Assembly: GCA_035582835.1 (NCBI GenBank)
Contig: JAYKAV010002788.1
Span: 1,399,820-1,463,819, forward strand
DNA length: 64,000 bases
Reading direction: 5' to 3'
From: Phoebastria nigripes
Taxonomy: Eukaryota; Chordata; Aves; Procellariiformes; Diomedeidae
The translations under genes were made by a program, and so were the position numbers. Position 1 is the first letter of the stretch; each line of letters starts with the position of its first letter. The notes beneath the pieces were generated by a model. It was given only the letters and a program-made list of their open reading frames with translations, searched no databases and had not been told where the DNA came from. Below are positions 1 through 13,200 of the stretch, piece by piece.

Positions 1-43
1 GCTGCCAGCAGCCTCCCTGCCTGCCTGTCGCCGCCCCCGCACG
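1..43 (+). other. GNG4: Probable non-coding first exon of GNG4 (3' part)
   Basis: A strong splice donor (ACG followed by GTGAGT) lies at 43/44 inside the CpG island. The next same-strand acceptor I can assign is at 7157-7158, just 10 bases before the GNG4 start codon, so most of the 5' UTR must come from an upstream exon. This segment fits, but the assignment rests on position and donor quality only. Transcript reads joining 43 to 7159 would confirm it; another upstream exon is possible. Confidence 0.4.
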
Positions 44-600
44 GTGAGTGCCCCGGCGGCGCCGGGCGAGACCCCGCCGCTGCGCGGGAGGCGGGACAAG
101 GTGCCGGGTGGGTGAGGCGGGATGAGGACAGTTGAACCGGCGGCGGGGGCGTACACCGCAGGGCAGGGCGGGTCGGGGCGGCCCTGGCTGGGGCGCCAGC
201 CCGGCGGGCGGGCTGGTAGCGGTGCTTCTGCTGTCCTGGGAAACCCGCGGTTGCCTCCGTTCGCCCGGGGCGCGACCCGCGCTCCGCCGCCGGCAGCGCC
301 GCGCCGCCTGGCAGCCCAGTTGGTCCCCTCGGCTGTTGGTAAACAACGCGGCTCTCAGCCGGCGGTGACTGCGCGTTGTGGAGTTACCCGATTATCCGCA
401 AAAGTCAGCTTCGGGCTTTGGGTTTTGCCGTTGTTGTCTTCGGGGGGGATCGTCCTTCTCCGAAAAACCTGCTTTGACCCCAGGTACCCCTTCCCGCGGG
501 CGGTGATCTGGGGTCTCTGCCCAGCGTGCTTATTCCTCTTCCTTCAGCTGGCTGGTGTGAAGGCGCAAGAAAGTGGCTGCTTTTCCTGCTGACTGGTTCG
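1..600. promoter_or_regulatory. CpG island at the 5' end of GNG4
   Basis: The first few hundred bases are very rich in G, C and CpG and then fall sharply into AT-rich intron-like sequence after about 600. This is the usual signature of a vertebrate promoter and first-exon region. It lies upstream of the GNG4 coding exons on the same strand, so the GNG4 promoter is the simplest reading. Long open frames here (for example 122-592) are a by-product of high GC and resemble no known protein. The transcription start is not visible and may lie left of the window. Confidence 0.7.
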
Positions 601-1633
601 CACTGATGGAGGAATAAATCTTACTGCCTAGCTGCTGCTGGCGGTAATTATTAATGTGCGGTGCTGTAAACTGCTGCACAGCAAAACGATTACGGTAGCG
701 CAGTGAGACAGAAAACTCGGAATAACAACTTGAAAAACATTTCTGTCCTGCAGGTAATAAAGTGCCAAGCTTCTCGGAGGCGTTTTCTCTACTTTGTATG
801 TTACAATTCCGTTCAAATACATTTTAAACAGGATTTAAGTGGAATAATCAAAGTTCCCCATATATTTCTTTAAAAGGTCACAACTATCTTTTAAAGTTAG
901 CCGAAGAGGTAAAATACTAGGTAGGTCTCATCTTTCTGTCTCAGACTTTCTGGATCTCTGATGGTTTGCTGGACTGTACATGTACATAAGCTGTATGCTG
1001 ATGATAAATATATTGCATAAAAGACTGTCCTTGTGAAATGTCACATTGGTTCAGCCATTGTTTCCGTAGATTTTTAAATGTTGAGAAGCAGGATGATATC
1101 GTTGCATAAAAGATTTGGGCATAGTGGCAAGAATTTTTGGAACTTGACAGTTGGACTGAGTATAGTACCTACGTTAGAAAACTGAGCTGTTGAAGTTTGC
1201 CTGTTTTGCAGTTACATGATCAGCAGTTATTTTTGAAGTCACCGTATTTATGGAATGAAAATTATATTCTGTCCTTATCATGAACAGTAGTCTTGCCTTT
1301 AATCATTTCTGCTCGTACTACTAAGCTTCTCCTTCGTGGATGGAGTATAAAATTGCGGTAATTTTCTATTATTTCTTTGTGCAGCTATGGGATAGAGAAA
1401 GCAAAAGGATTCCTTAGCCTCCCTCTCTGTTTACAGAGCTACATCAGGTGTGGTAAATCTTGGAGTAAGAACTGAGATAGCAGGGGCAGTTGTTCCCATC
1501 CCCTTCATGCCCTGCAGATGAAGGGGAAATTACCTATGTGGTGTGGACAGTCATGGTAGCTCAGATAGCTAAAGCTTTTAGTGCAGGGGTATTTCTTAAG
1601 TTTCTCTTACCTAAATAGCAACTGTAGAACTCC

Positions 1634-1680
1634 TTTTTTTTTTTTTTTTTTTTNTTTCTCCTTTTCCTTTNTTTTTTTTC
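1634..1680. repeat. Poly-T / T-rich low-complexity tract
   Basis: An uninterrupted T run is followed by T-rich pyrimidine sequence. Single unresolved bases at 1654 and 1671 lie inside the runs, as expected where homopolymer length could not be called. Confidence 0.9.
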
Positions 1681-2984
1681 CCCTCTTCCCCTGAAATTCC
1701 TTTGATATGCCAGTTTGGCATCAAACAGCTGTGAGGCTGTAATTTTGCTGTTTATATTCCTGGTGTGTTTGCAAGTGGATAATGAAATGTGGGGATCTTT
1801 CCGCAATTTAGAATGTGATTTGCAGGTCATTATTCAGGGATGATTCCCGCTAATGTCACTGGGACTTAGTTGTGTGATTGGGTTAACTTTTCTATTGCGC
1901 TGCATGGTCCAAGAAGTACAGAGCTTGTGTGGAAGGTGTTCTTCAGAGTCGTGAAGGTTCTCTAGTCTAGTAATGTCAGGTCCATCACTTTAGATTGCTG
2001 AAAGAAAATAGAAGGCAACAATTGGGTTTAGGGCTTTTTAGATTGAATTCTACAGGTCACTCTTTTGGTATGGCGTTTTAAGGTTGTACTTGGAAGTGGA
2101 TGGGGGAAAATTTGCAGTGCAGCTTTTCGTCCCTGTTGCTTGTAGAAATCCGTATGGGAGAGCTTGAAAATTATATTTTGCTTCTGTGTTACTCAAATTT
2201 TCAGACTTTTTCTGCATTTTACTAACAAGTATTTATAAACTTCGGTAAATGTAGGTTTCACTCCTTACCTCTATGCAAGGTCAAGCTGTACCTGTAAATA
2301 CTTATGCAGCTTCCTGGGTTATCATAAGATAAGTTGGCCTTTCAAGTTCTGTTGGGTACAATCTAATCTATTCTAAAAACAAATAAAGAAAAGTTGTTCT
2401 TCGTGAGCATTTTTATGAGCCCTGGAGATTAAGATCTTTGGCACAAATGAGTTAACTGCACCCAGAAAAAGGATGAAGTTCATGTGAGGTAGAAAACCCC
2501 CAAACCCCAGAACATTCAGCTGGCTGGGAGGCTGTCACTACGCAGCTTTCAGGAGCAATGCTTTAGGAAACGGCTGGCTAGCGTGGTGTGCCAGTCAGCA
2601 GAAACTACTTGGCTGAAAAAGGCCGTATAGCTGCTGTCACTATTCTTTGGTAACGTGATCAGCGTTCCCCTTAAAGAAAAGAGTCACAGGGACTAGATTA
2701 ATGAGCTCAGTGCGCTGCATAAAAATATACTAGATAAATGAGCTGCTATATAATCTAGGTCCTCTGGCATGCATCAGTAACATGTAGACTGCACGTAGTC
2801 TGATCACTAACATAGTTACTGTAACTACGGTGATGATCAGGACCTGTGTATGTGTGTATCAATCTAACTTAATAGGGGGCTGCTGGAAAAACAACCAGGA
2901 GTGAACATTAGCGAACCCGGATGAGTAAATTCTGGTTCAAGGCTTTTTAGGTAATTTAAAAGATGGGGAGAAGTTACTCCTTTT

Positions 2985-3588
2985 GAGCATCAAAAGAAGC
3001 GTGGCCAGCAGGTTGAGGGAGGTGATTCTGCCCCCCTACTCTGCTCTGGTGAGACCCCACCTGGAGTACTGTGTCCAGCTCTGGAACCCTCAGCACAGGA
3101 AAGACATGGACCTGTTGGAGCAGGTCCAGAGGAGGGCCACGAAAATGATCGGGGGATGGAACATCTCTCCTATGAAGAAAGGCTGAGAGAGTTGGGGTTA
3201 TTCAGCCTAGAGAAGAGAAGGCTTCGGGGAGACCTTATTGTAGCCTATCAGTACTTAAAGGGGGCTTATAAGAAAGATGGGGACAAACTTTTCAGCAGGG
3301 CCTGTTGCGACAGGACAAGGGGGAATGGTTTTAAATGAAAAGAGGGTAGATTTAGACTAGATATAAGGAAGAAATTTTTTATGCTGAGAGTGGTGAAACA
3401 CTGGCACAGGTTGCCCAGAGAGGTGGTAGATGCCCGATCCCTGGAAACATTCAAGGTCAGGTTGGAGGGGGCTCTGAGCAACCTGATCTAGTTGAAGATG
3501 TCCCTGCCCATGGCAGGGGGGTTGGACTAGATGACCTTTAAAGGTCCCTTCCAATTCAAACTATTCTATGATTCTATGATCCTGTAGG
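2985..3588 (+). mobile_element. CR1 LINE, 5'-truncated 3' end
   Basis: Translations in two frames (2983-3186 and 3156-3338) carry the C-terminal part of the CR1 reverse-transcriptase protein. Recognisable pieces are [29 protein letters not shown] and [19 protein letters not shown], broken by a frameshift around 3160-3180. Downstream, the stretch of about 3390-3545 is the usual CR1 end region (removal of RT tail, then a short 3' UTR). The element finishes with the diagnostic ATTCTATG-type 8-bp repeat at about 3572-3588. It is a dead copy lying in GNG4 intron 1, inserted in the same direction as the gene. Confidence 0.93.
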
Positions 3589-6500
3589 CTGCCCCCCAGA
3601 TGCGGTACAAAGCTTATTGTGCCATCCCGGGGGTCTAAAGGCCTCGAGAATACTTGGCTGTTGAAAAGGAGCTGTCTTAGGAGAGAGGGTTGGAGCCATT
3701 TGTCAGGCTGCAGCCTCAAAGGAAACACCGAGAGAGATCCCACGAGAGGGTGTTTGAAGAAGGAGGCTTCCTCACGTTCCAGGGGATGGTCGTTCAGGGA
3801 GAGGGTGTGTAATAGACTCTCTTGTTATTAAAATTTCTTTTCTCTCCAGAGCTTTATTTCTAAGTAACAATATTATTTCATTAAAGAATATTAAGCTTAA
3901 GGTTATTAAAGAATATAGTATGTCCCAAGGAGAGCAGAACCAGGTCTCAGCCGAAGCTTTGTCTGCAAAGAGGACCAGTTCATCACAGCCTGGTTTGAAA
4001 GTGAGTACAATTCTCATTGTCAACATCACTTCATATGTAATAGGGCCTTAACTGATGTGCAAATACGTACTGTATTTGCAGAGAGTGCGAGAAGGCAGAG
4101 GTATATGTAGCTTGGGAAGTGAAATGTGAAACAGGAGAAATCCCTCTTATAAAGTTCTGGAACCAGAACTGTCTGTATGAAAAAAAGAGATTAGATACTT
4201 AAATGGATGCTAAGCACTTCCAGAAATACGGTAGTTAAATATTTAAGTGCGTGTAAAGGCCAGGGTACAAGCAGGCTTTGGAACAGAACAAGTGTTTGTG
4301 CTTCAGAGTATAAACAAACCTCTTACTCCGGATAAGTGGAAATTTTCTCCAGTGGCTGAAACACCTAGTGCCACACTTTTTTCTTTTTTGAAGTTCTTTT
4401 TATGAAGCCTCTTATTCTGATTGTTTTCTGGTATCGTGAAATAGTTTACCAGAGAAGATACATATTTTCTTTTTTAAATTTTTCCCCATTTGCTGTTTCA
4501 GAATATAGGTAAGGACAGATTATGTTTGTGGCATTGTTTTGGAAACATGGTTTGGATTTTTTTAAAGCATTTTTGTGCCTAATAGCCTTTTCAAAATTCC
4601 ATTATGGTCTTAACTCAATCTCTTATTCAGTAGATACTTAAAAACTAGCTGGAAGTACTAGAAACAGTGTTCTCACCAACTTCAGTGCAGCCAGGGACGG
4701 TTCAAATTGTCTAGCTCTAATGTTTATAACTTTTACAGTTTCAGCGAATGAATTGCCAGAAAAGCTTGGGAGATCTGGAATTCTCTGGACTGTTCATGGA
4801 GTTTCAGTTGCTTAATTCAGTTTAATTTAAATGTATTATTCAAAATTAAATTTCTAATTTGTCTCTGGACTTGGGCTGTGGCAAATGTAGAAATGGCTCT
4901 ATCACTTCATTTAGCTTTGACTTTTTTGGNTCTGTGGTCATTAGTAGTCTAGCTGTGGAGATGATAACAAAATTTAAATGATTCATACTTGTGGGATATC
5001 ATTTTGTAAACAAAGACAAATGTGTTTATTCTTATCTTTATGGATAGGTCAAGACTTAGAAGCTAGGGGGTTGAGTCAAACAAAAAGTCCAGAGATGAGC
5101 TGTAATTCAGAACCTCCTGCTCTTATGAATGTCTCGTATCCTTTCTGCTTGTCCACTGAAAGTCAAAACACATCTGAAAATTGTTTGGAGGCCGTTGGTT
5201 GGTTGTGGGTTTTTGTACCATACCTGGCATTTTGTGCAAAGCCAGTTCCTCCACATGTATTTAATCCTGTGCCTTGTGAGGAATATGAGTTCAAAGATTG
5301 TAAACAAAGACCAAGACACAAAAAAAAAAAAAAAGCTACTGTGTTCTGACATGATTTTAGTTCATCAGAGTGCATGCAAGGGGGAAACTTGTGTTCCATT
5401 CAAATGACACCCACATGTACCTGTTCTTTGTCTTGGCATATATTAAAGCTCTTGTTTTATTTGGCCCAATTAATATATTTTAAGGTAGCATTTCCCCTGC
5501 CTAGACTTATACAAGTGCTGAAAAAGATTGTTTTGCTTCTTCAAATTAGTGTTGAGCATTGTTCACCATCATATTTGTATTCCACCATCCTGTTTTACAG
5601 CACAGGTTACCAATTTTAGAAAGGAGAAGAAACAGCTATCTTTGCCCTGACTTTGAAAATCTGTGTTTTGCGAAATCAAAGCAGTTAAAAAGTTATTCCC
5701 CCATTCTTTTTGTGCTCTGGATTGTGTACTTCTATTGACTCTAACATGCTTAAGATTTATATACAAGTTTTTTTACAAGAGCATTTCTCGTGTTCTACCT
5801 AATTTCTTGTTTGTATCCCATACCCCAATGACTGGATCAGGTAAGCTATTGAGGTTCAAGAAGGGAAATTTGTGTAGTTCTAGGTGTTCACTTCCTGTCC
5901 AGAAATAAGCTGGAAGTATTCATTTTGAAAGACCTCAGCCTAAAACTCTTTTGGCAGCAATACAAAATGCTTCCTTTTGTGTGTTTTCTCCTGCGTCCCA
6001 TCTGCTTCTCACACTCTGTGTCCTTTGCATTGGCTAACTTTGTGTTGGTTTCTAACACCCAGTGCTAGACTAAACTTGCTTCAGGTGGCACTTGTGGCAT
6101 ACTGTATATACAGGACCATAGGCCAGTGTTTTGGCTGATCGAAACCTCAGCACCTAGTCTCACTAGGTAGTATAACTAGTCCAGGACCCGTCTAGGTTGT
6201 CCGTATCCTATCTTATCTTTCTTTCCATGTGGGCTTAGCCCAACTTCCAATGACTTCAAAATAGTAACTGTTACTTGTGCTGGACCAGTGCCGCACAATG
6301 GTGTCGGCGCAAGGTCTCCTAATATGCAGACCACCTAGGGCATATATGTTTTAAGTTTATTCAAGGTTTGAATGTAGTCATCTTGACTAATCTGGTAACA
6401 GTGCTGAGGACTGCATGATAACGAGTTGACTTACCCTCAACCCCGCAGGGAGTAGCAGTGCAAGAAAACCAAACACTGACATACCTTAATTAGATGTCCC

Positions 6501-7158
6501 TTCCCATGACCTGCAGATCTCTTAAAAAATGATGCATTCCTATACTGTATAGTATACTGTACTGGTTTTTAGTCATCTTTAGGCTTCACTGGGGATGTGA
6601 AAGCAAAAAGTCGGAAACCACTGCATTACTTCTTCTTAATCTGTTACTTCGTTTCTAAACACCTTAAATCTATAGTCAGAATTTTGACTCGTTCTCTGTC
6701 TTAAAATTTCTCTTTTTCTGATGCTTGGGAGAGCAGTGTGGCATTCATTTCCACTGTGCACATTTCTGAACTTGTTTTCTTGTTACTAGGTATAACTGGG
6801 GTATGGAGCCAAACTGCGTAATGGCTGCAAGGTCTGTTTGTGAACAGCTGTTCTGTGTTGGCAATCTGAACCAGGGCAACCATTTCTACACTGAAATGTG
6901 CCATGTACTCTGCATTTGTATGTTGTTTGCAGAATTCAGACTGAACACTGGCAGTTGAGGATGCAAATATGTAATGCAGTAAGGTGCTATTGAACAAGGG
7001 AACAGAAGTAAATGGTGTCTAGTTTGTATTTGTGACCTACAGCCTGGCAGTGTCAATGTGGTGGGCGAGGGTTGGTTAGATTTCAGATAACTGTCTTCTC
7101 ACTAATTGCTGTATTTGCTACCTGTACTTTTAAATTGTCTCAACTTTGTCTCTTCTAG

Positions 7159-7264
7159 GAAAAACAAAATGAAGGAACTAGTGTCAAACAGTACAACCAA
7201 TATATCTCAAGCCAGGAAAGCTGTGGAGCAATTAAAAATGGAAGCATACATGGATAGGATGAAG
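7159..7264 (+). CDS. GNG4: GNG4 coding exon 1 (residues 1-32)
   Basis: The acceptor TCTTCTAG precedes 7159 and the donor GTAAAC follows 7264. The ATG at 7169 is chosen because it gives the family's N-terminus (MKE, then a short Ser/Asn/Thr-rich stretch) ahead of the conserved [14 protein letters not shown] helix. That helix pairs with G-beta as a coiled coil. The exon ends after MK in phase 0, the same junction used across G-gamma genes. Confidence 0.9.
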
Positions 7265-10200
7265 GTAAACTTAGACTTATTGTTGATATTTTGAATTCAT
7301 TCACTAGTTTGTGGTACAGCCTTCCTTTAATATTGCAGAAAGACTCGATCAGCTGAAATCAAAATTTTGTGTTGAGCTATAAAACAGTATTCAGTACTGT
7401 GAATTAGTTGCATGCTAACTGCTTGGCTCTAGCGAAGCGATTTTCAAAGACTGGCTTTTAGTCTGCTTCTGTATGAGTGCCTTTTACATCTGTCAAAAGT
7501 GGTATTTTGTGAAATATTTAAAATCAGCTGGCAGATGCACAGGTGCTCTTCTTTGTCACCTGTAGCTGAATATAAGTGCAGCTCAGGTTTCTTGATGGTA
7601 GGGTAAGCTGCCCTTTAAGAACTGGAATAAGTCTTTAAGATATTGCAGTACTTTTGAATAATGGTGAGACAAGCTGAATTGCTTTGCTTTGTTTTGTTTT
7701 AGCTCAGACGTCATTGCACAAAAAATATGTATGATTGCAATGTTCAGTTATGATTCTTCACACTTGGTAGCCTGTTGTATGTGAAGATTTGGTTTTATCA
7801 TGCCTCTAAATGTATGTGGATTAAATGTTTTAACTAAAGACACTATTAAACAGAGGTTCTCAACATTTTTAACCAGAAAAGCCTGTGCGATTATTCTTCC
7901 CTGTCATTCTGCCTTCCACTAGGCTAAAATTTTGTGAATAAGTCAAGCACCTAAAAACTAATAATGTCATAGAAAGTTTTAAGAAAGCAATGCTCATCTC
8001 TCTTGCGTGCTCGCTCTCTCTCTCTGCCTCTGAAAATAGGGAATAATTATTTGGATGAAAAATCCAGCCTCTACAAGTAAGAAGAGTTTAGAGATGGAAA
8101 GACTAGAAAAAGGAATGCATTTAAATAATCAGTTTTTCTGCAAACAACTATAACTGAGTTGTTACAAACTGTAACTGTTTGTAACTGAGGTTACAAACTC
8201 AGTAAAACAGTTCAGAAATATTGTACGTTAAATTCTTCATGGAGTCCTAACTCAGTCTGTTTGTCCCTCCATCCTGTGTGCTGAAATCCTGCATGTAGTC
8301 AGCATGGGGGCAACAGTATATAATTATGATTTTAAAATAGTATCAGATCATAAACTCACTAATTAGAAAGACAGTATTTATAATTCAGAAATATTAGTGC
8401 AATTCACATGAGTAGTCAATCTTGCATATATGAAAATATAAATTTCAGTTGCTCCATTTTGTTGCAGTTTGTAGCAATGTCTTGTAAGACCACTGAATTT
8501 GCAAAACTATAATTTCTGTCTTCTATAGTGTCTTGACAAATTCATTACGTAATAGATGCCTGTTCACAGGGACAGGTATTTCTATTTCCTTCAGTAAGGG
8601 AAGGTCTGCCTTTTCAGTGTTCAATNGGGTTAGTCCCCCGATTCAGGTCATATTACAGCTGCGTGAACAACAGAACTGACAAGAAGCATCGGGTGTGCAC
8701 GAGCGGCAGAGGAAAGGGTTGGAAAAATATGGACCAGTTTATTGGAATTTGAAATTGTTGATACTTAGTAGATTGTCTTAAACTTGCTTTTATAGAATCA
8801 GTGATAACTGTCACATACCACATCGTTAGCTGAGTTATGCAGATAGCTTCATTCGTTAGATGTATAAAGTTCTTAATTATATATGTAAGAAAGACATAGG
8901 TTATTTTTACAGTTAGTTTAATTAAAAAGAACACAGTTATTAGCAACTGTGGCAGACCTGAAAACCAGATAGCTTGAAAGTGCAATTATTTCACCTTTCA
9001 AAACAGCTTGGGACCAAAAAGGTACCAAAGAAAATCTAATGTGTTTCAGTATTCTGAGAGTTCCTGTACTAACATAAACCAAATATGATTTGCAGAAGGT
9101 TGATGTCTTAATTTCTAGATTTTCTTTGAACAATTATATGAGGGATTGTGAGAAGAGATTGGTTGGCTTTTTATTCGCTCAAGATCTGCTTTGCCTTTTA
9201 ATCTTGGAAACAGTTAAGTGTGTGTTTCAGTGTAGCCAGATTTTACCGAGAGACTTTCCAGTGGTTTCAACAGGAGATTTTGAGTTCCCAGATCATAACT
9301 GTAAAGGTAGAGAAATGAACGAACTTGCTTTTTTCCTAGTGTTTTGCATCTGCTTAAACATTTAACAAAATATCAGTGCTTTCTGAATAATTTAATTAAA
9401 CGCTGTTTTGCAAGTAGCTATAACCAAGTGGTTACTCCCATAGTAGACAAGACCACATTGTTAGCATTAAAAAGGAAATTTTCAAGGTGCCCGCATTATT
9501 GACTAGGGAAATCAGAAGTTCCGGCTCATTTTTCTACTACAAAGGCATTTTGTTTTCTGTGCATAGTAGCTGCTGTAACCAGCAAGAGTTAAGTCTGCTC
9601 AATTAAAATCTTGTAGTTAGAAGTATGTTGATAGTTGCCCATTCCCTGCTGTGTTCTGGGTTTTTCAACTGATTTAAAAATAAAGTCCTATAACCAGTCA
9701 GAGCAGCAAGCAATGCAGCGTTTTGAGGTTCCACAAAGACAACTCACTGTTGAGGTGTGAAAGAAGCAGGACAACTTAAAAGGGGAGGATGAAGTTATTG
9801 GTGTAGTGATCGGTAGCTGGAAGGAGCATTACTGTGGTGGGTTTTTGTAAACTGTAAGAATCCCAGAAGGTTCGTAAATTGAACCTGTCTTACTTCCCCG
9901 CAGAAGGAACAGCTGGAATTATAATGGAGAAGTCAGCAGAAAGCAGGAGGTGCAGATTTCAAGCTAGGAAACATCAAATGAAATCAGACGAACAGAGGCC
10001 TCATGACTAGTAGAATAATGCGTCTTCCAAAGATGCTAGCGGTAAATTTGAGAAAGCAAAGATAATATTGGTACTTTATCACAGTTGTCCTCAGAATAAA
10101 GCACTATTTAATCTTCTCTTTGCAAGCAGAAAAGCAAGGGGGAGTGCTCTGACATTTAAGAATCGTGGTGTATCAGTTATTATTCCGTTTTCTTTTTTCT

Positions 10201-13200
10201 TAAGAAGGTAGAAAATATTCCTAACTGGTTCTGAGTAGTGTTGGGAGATAAGCAGTGGGATTGCCAATAAATGTGTGTGAATCTCTTTGTTTTAGATGTA
10301 AAGGATAAGCAGAGTGGGTGTCATAGCAAGGATGGTAATTAGTCACAATCCATGACGAGACAGATGACACAATAATTGCAGCATTTTGCCCTGTCATTGA
10401 AGCTTATAATTATTAGTGCAGCTAACAGGATTATATTCTAACTTTGGCTGTTTTTATCACCTCTGTTATTCTGAAATATAATGGTAAAATTCCACAGTCC
10501 TCCTGAGACTAATTCTTTAAAGCATCAGGGTTGAGTGTTTTGTTGGTTTTTTTCATTTTGGTGATTTGACAACCAGATGTATTTTTCACTACACAGAATA
10601 AAAATAATTGTATAAAATGTGAGATCGGCATGATATGTATATACTCCATCCCCTCTATCTATGCACTTTAAAAGATTAAAAAAATGAAATGTTAACTTTC
10701 TGTTAGAATTCATCAGTCAAACTGGAGTCTGATTTTTTTCTTTAGCCACTTCTGCAATATGTATAAATTACTTTGAATCTGCAGACCAAGCTGTATTGCG
10801 TAGGAAAGCTGAAATGATAAATGTGTTAATGTCATTTGAATATTCAAATTACATGCATTTATTTTAATTCTTGATAAAAGCTATTCTGAAACTGTCCAGC
10901 AGCATTCAGCTACAAATAAACCTGAAGGTGAGTAAAAGCTATGATAGGGTGGCCTTCATTTAACTTCCTCTATGACACAAATAGGATGACCAGCACGTTA
11001 TTTTGTATAGTAACAAACCACAGCATTGGTGTTGCTCAATGCAGAGGTCTTCCGCCACTGTTGTTCTGAATAACAGCACTGAGCAGGAAACTTGCTGGAG
11101 GCAACATTGTATTTTGCTCTTTTTTTGGCCATAGTTCTGACTTTGCCAACACTGCTCACAGCCATAGGAACCAATGTTTTCATTGCTTCTGGGATGTGAT
11201 CAGCTAACTTAACTCCCCTTAGTAAATGGTCATCATTCCACTGCACAAGCCTGAGCTACTCCAGTTTAAGTGAAGAAATGGCCATAATTCAGTTTTATAA
11301 CCACTGTAATCCCAATAGGAGGCTTTCTGCTCCCCAAACCTTTTATTTTTTTAAAGGACGAATATACATGGCCTAGTACAGGCTGGGAAGTTTAGTTAGT
11401 CACAACGTGCTGAAATGTGATCATGTTCCTCAGTTCCTTGTTGCAGGTTTGTTTTCTACTAAATTGTGCTATGTATTATGGTTTGTCTAAAAGCAAACTA
11501 ATTAGTGAATTAAACACTGTGACGTTGAATAAAGTGCTTGCTCTGCTTCATGATGTTTGGCATTCCTACCAGCACATTAGAGGACAAGTTAGATACAAAA
11601 ATTTATGTTGTGCTTTTGCTAGTGAAAATCCTTTTTGTTGTTATATGATGTCAAAGCACAGTAATATGTAGAGAACCAGTTAGAAAATTATATCACTGGG
11701 TTTATCACTTCTAAGAATGATGATTGAAATTGCATTTCTCTTCCATTGAATGAAAAGCAATATACTCAGGCTGATGCCACTTATCCATACATGGAACAAA
11801 CAAGATAGTTACGGGAAGGTCGGTCTGTTGAAGTCCAGCGTTGGTTCTCTGCTCCTGTAGGGTCAGTCTACTTAAAAAGATTGTTGGTTTCATGAATAAA
11901 ATAACTTAGTCAGTAGCTTAATAATTGAAGTTGAAATGTGCTGGGCATCTCTAATAAACCCTGTCTCTGGGACCCAGAGAATTAGACTAGCTCTCCCTTA
12001 GGTTTTATGGCAGTAACGTTTATTATGACATAGCACTGAAAATGTCATTGAGCTTTTTGTGGGCACCTGTGGCGCTGAGTTTGACTTGCTCTGTTTGAAT
12101 GAAAGAGTTCAGGACCAGCTAATACATTAATTGGAGCATAGAACTGCCTTAATTTGAGACATGCAGCTGAGCTTGAAGGACAATAGAAAAGTGAAAATGT
12201 GTATGTTAAATAATTATGAATGTACTGGTGATAGTCATTATTTGAAAATACTTCTCCAAAATGCTGTAGTGGTACGTTCCTCCTAACATTACTGGAAACA
12301 TGCTAACCTCCTCTTCAGTGGGTGCATTCTGTGCTAGTTTATACTTTGCTGAGGTACAGCATAGGTCATTAGCAAAGAAAAATATGTTTGCTGTCTTTTG
12401 ATCTTTCTTGATGGGAATTTCATAGTCTGTCTACATTGTGCCTCTCTTTGGAGAATCTGCTTTTTAAAAATTCACAAGTAAATTTAAATGAAAATTGGGA
12501 ATATGGTAGGCTTCCTAAGGTTTCTGTTTGGCCATTACAGTTCTACCTCTCTACTTTAGACAGTGCCCTCATACCCTAAGCCTCATTCTTTTGTCATTGC
12601 TTAGCAAGTAGCTAATTGAAGTATGTCTGAAAATAATTACAGTCCGTCTTTGTACTTGAAGTTTGTCATTTTCCACATATTTTTGTTTGACCTGCTTCTC
12701 TTTTGAGAAGCACTGGTCCTTCTGAATATTTCTGCTGATTTGCTCAGTTTAGTGCTCAGTCTTCTGCTTTGCATTGCCCAGCAATCTGTTGTTCACATGT
12801 AGTGTCTCTGCCCACACTTTTGTCCTACAGGCCAATTCAAAGGCAAACTAATTTTAAGTAATCTTAACCTAAACACCCTTGCTTCCTCTACTAGGAGGAT
12901 AGTCTATACTGGGATGCCAAGCATAGGTACTTTATGGGTTTAAGCATTCTACAAAGGCATGTTTTAGTGGATATTTAAAAAATAAAAAGTCAGTTATTTT
13001 CTTCCAGAAGCTAATTTAAGTTTCATGCGAATCCTGATCCAACACCCATTGACTTCATAGGTCTAATCTGAAGCCTACTACAGGCTGGACTCATGCCAAA
13101 GCAAGCAGGGTGTGGGGAAGCTAAAGCTAACAGTGATGACACATCTGCTAGAAAAATACTAGAAATCCGATTTGTTTTTCCTCTTCACTATAGTTGTGCA

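Larger units (their letters stand above)
44..7158 (+). other. GNG4 intron 1 (5' UTR intron)
   Basis: About 7 kb of AT-rich sequence with many stop codons in all frames. It holds a 3'-end CR1 fragment (about 2985-3588), a T-rich tract with two unresolved bases (1634-1680) and a short A-run near 5321-5334. A GC-richer block at about 3590-3800 sits directly against the CR1 3' end and I could not assign it. I see no gene. Confidence 0.5.

Noticed and set aside
122..592. 156-codon open frame in the first CpG island
   Set aside because: GC-rich sequence yields long frames by chance; the translation is Arg/Gly/Pro/Ala-rich with no domain, and the region is promoter and first intron of GNG4.
3590..4030. 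GC-richer block next to the first CR1, with TTATTAAAATTTC and an 85-codon minus-strand frame
   Set aside because: Considered as a further LTR or part of the CR1, but it lies beyond the CR1 terminal repeat and shows no TG...CA ends or inverted termini that I could define.
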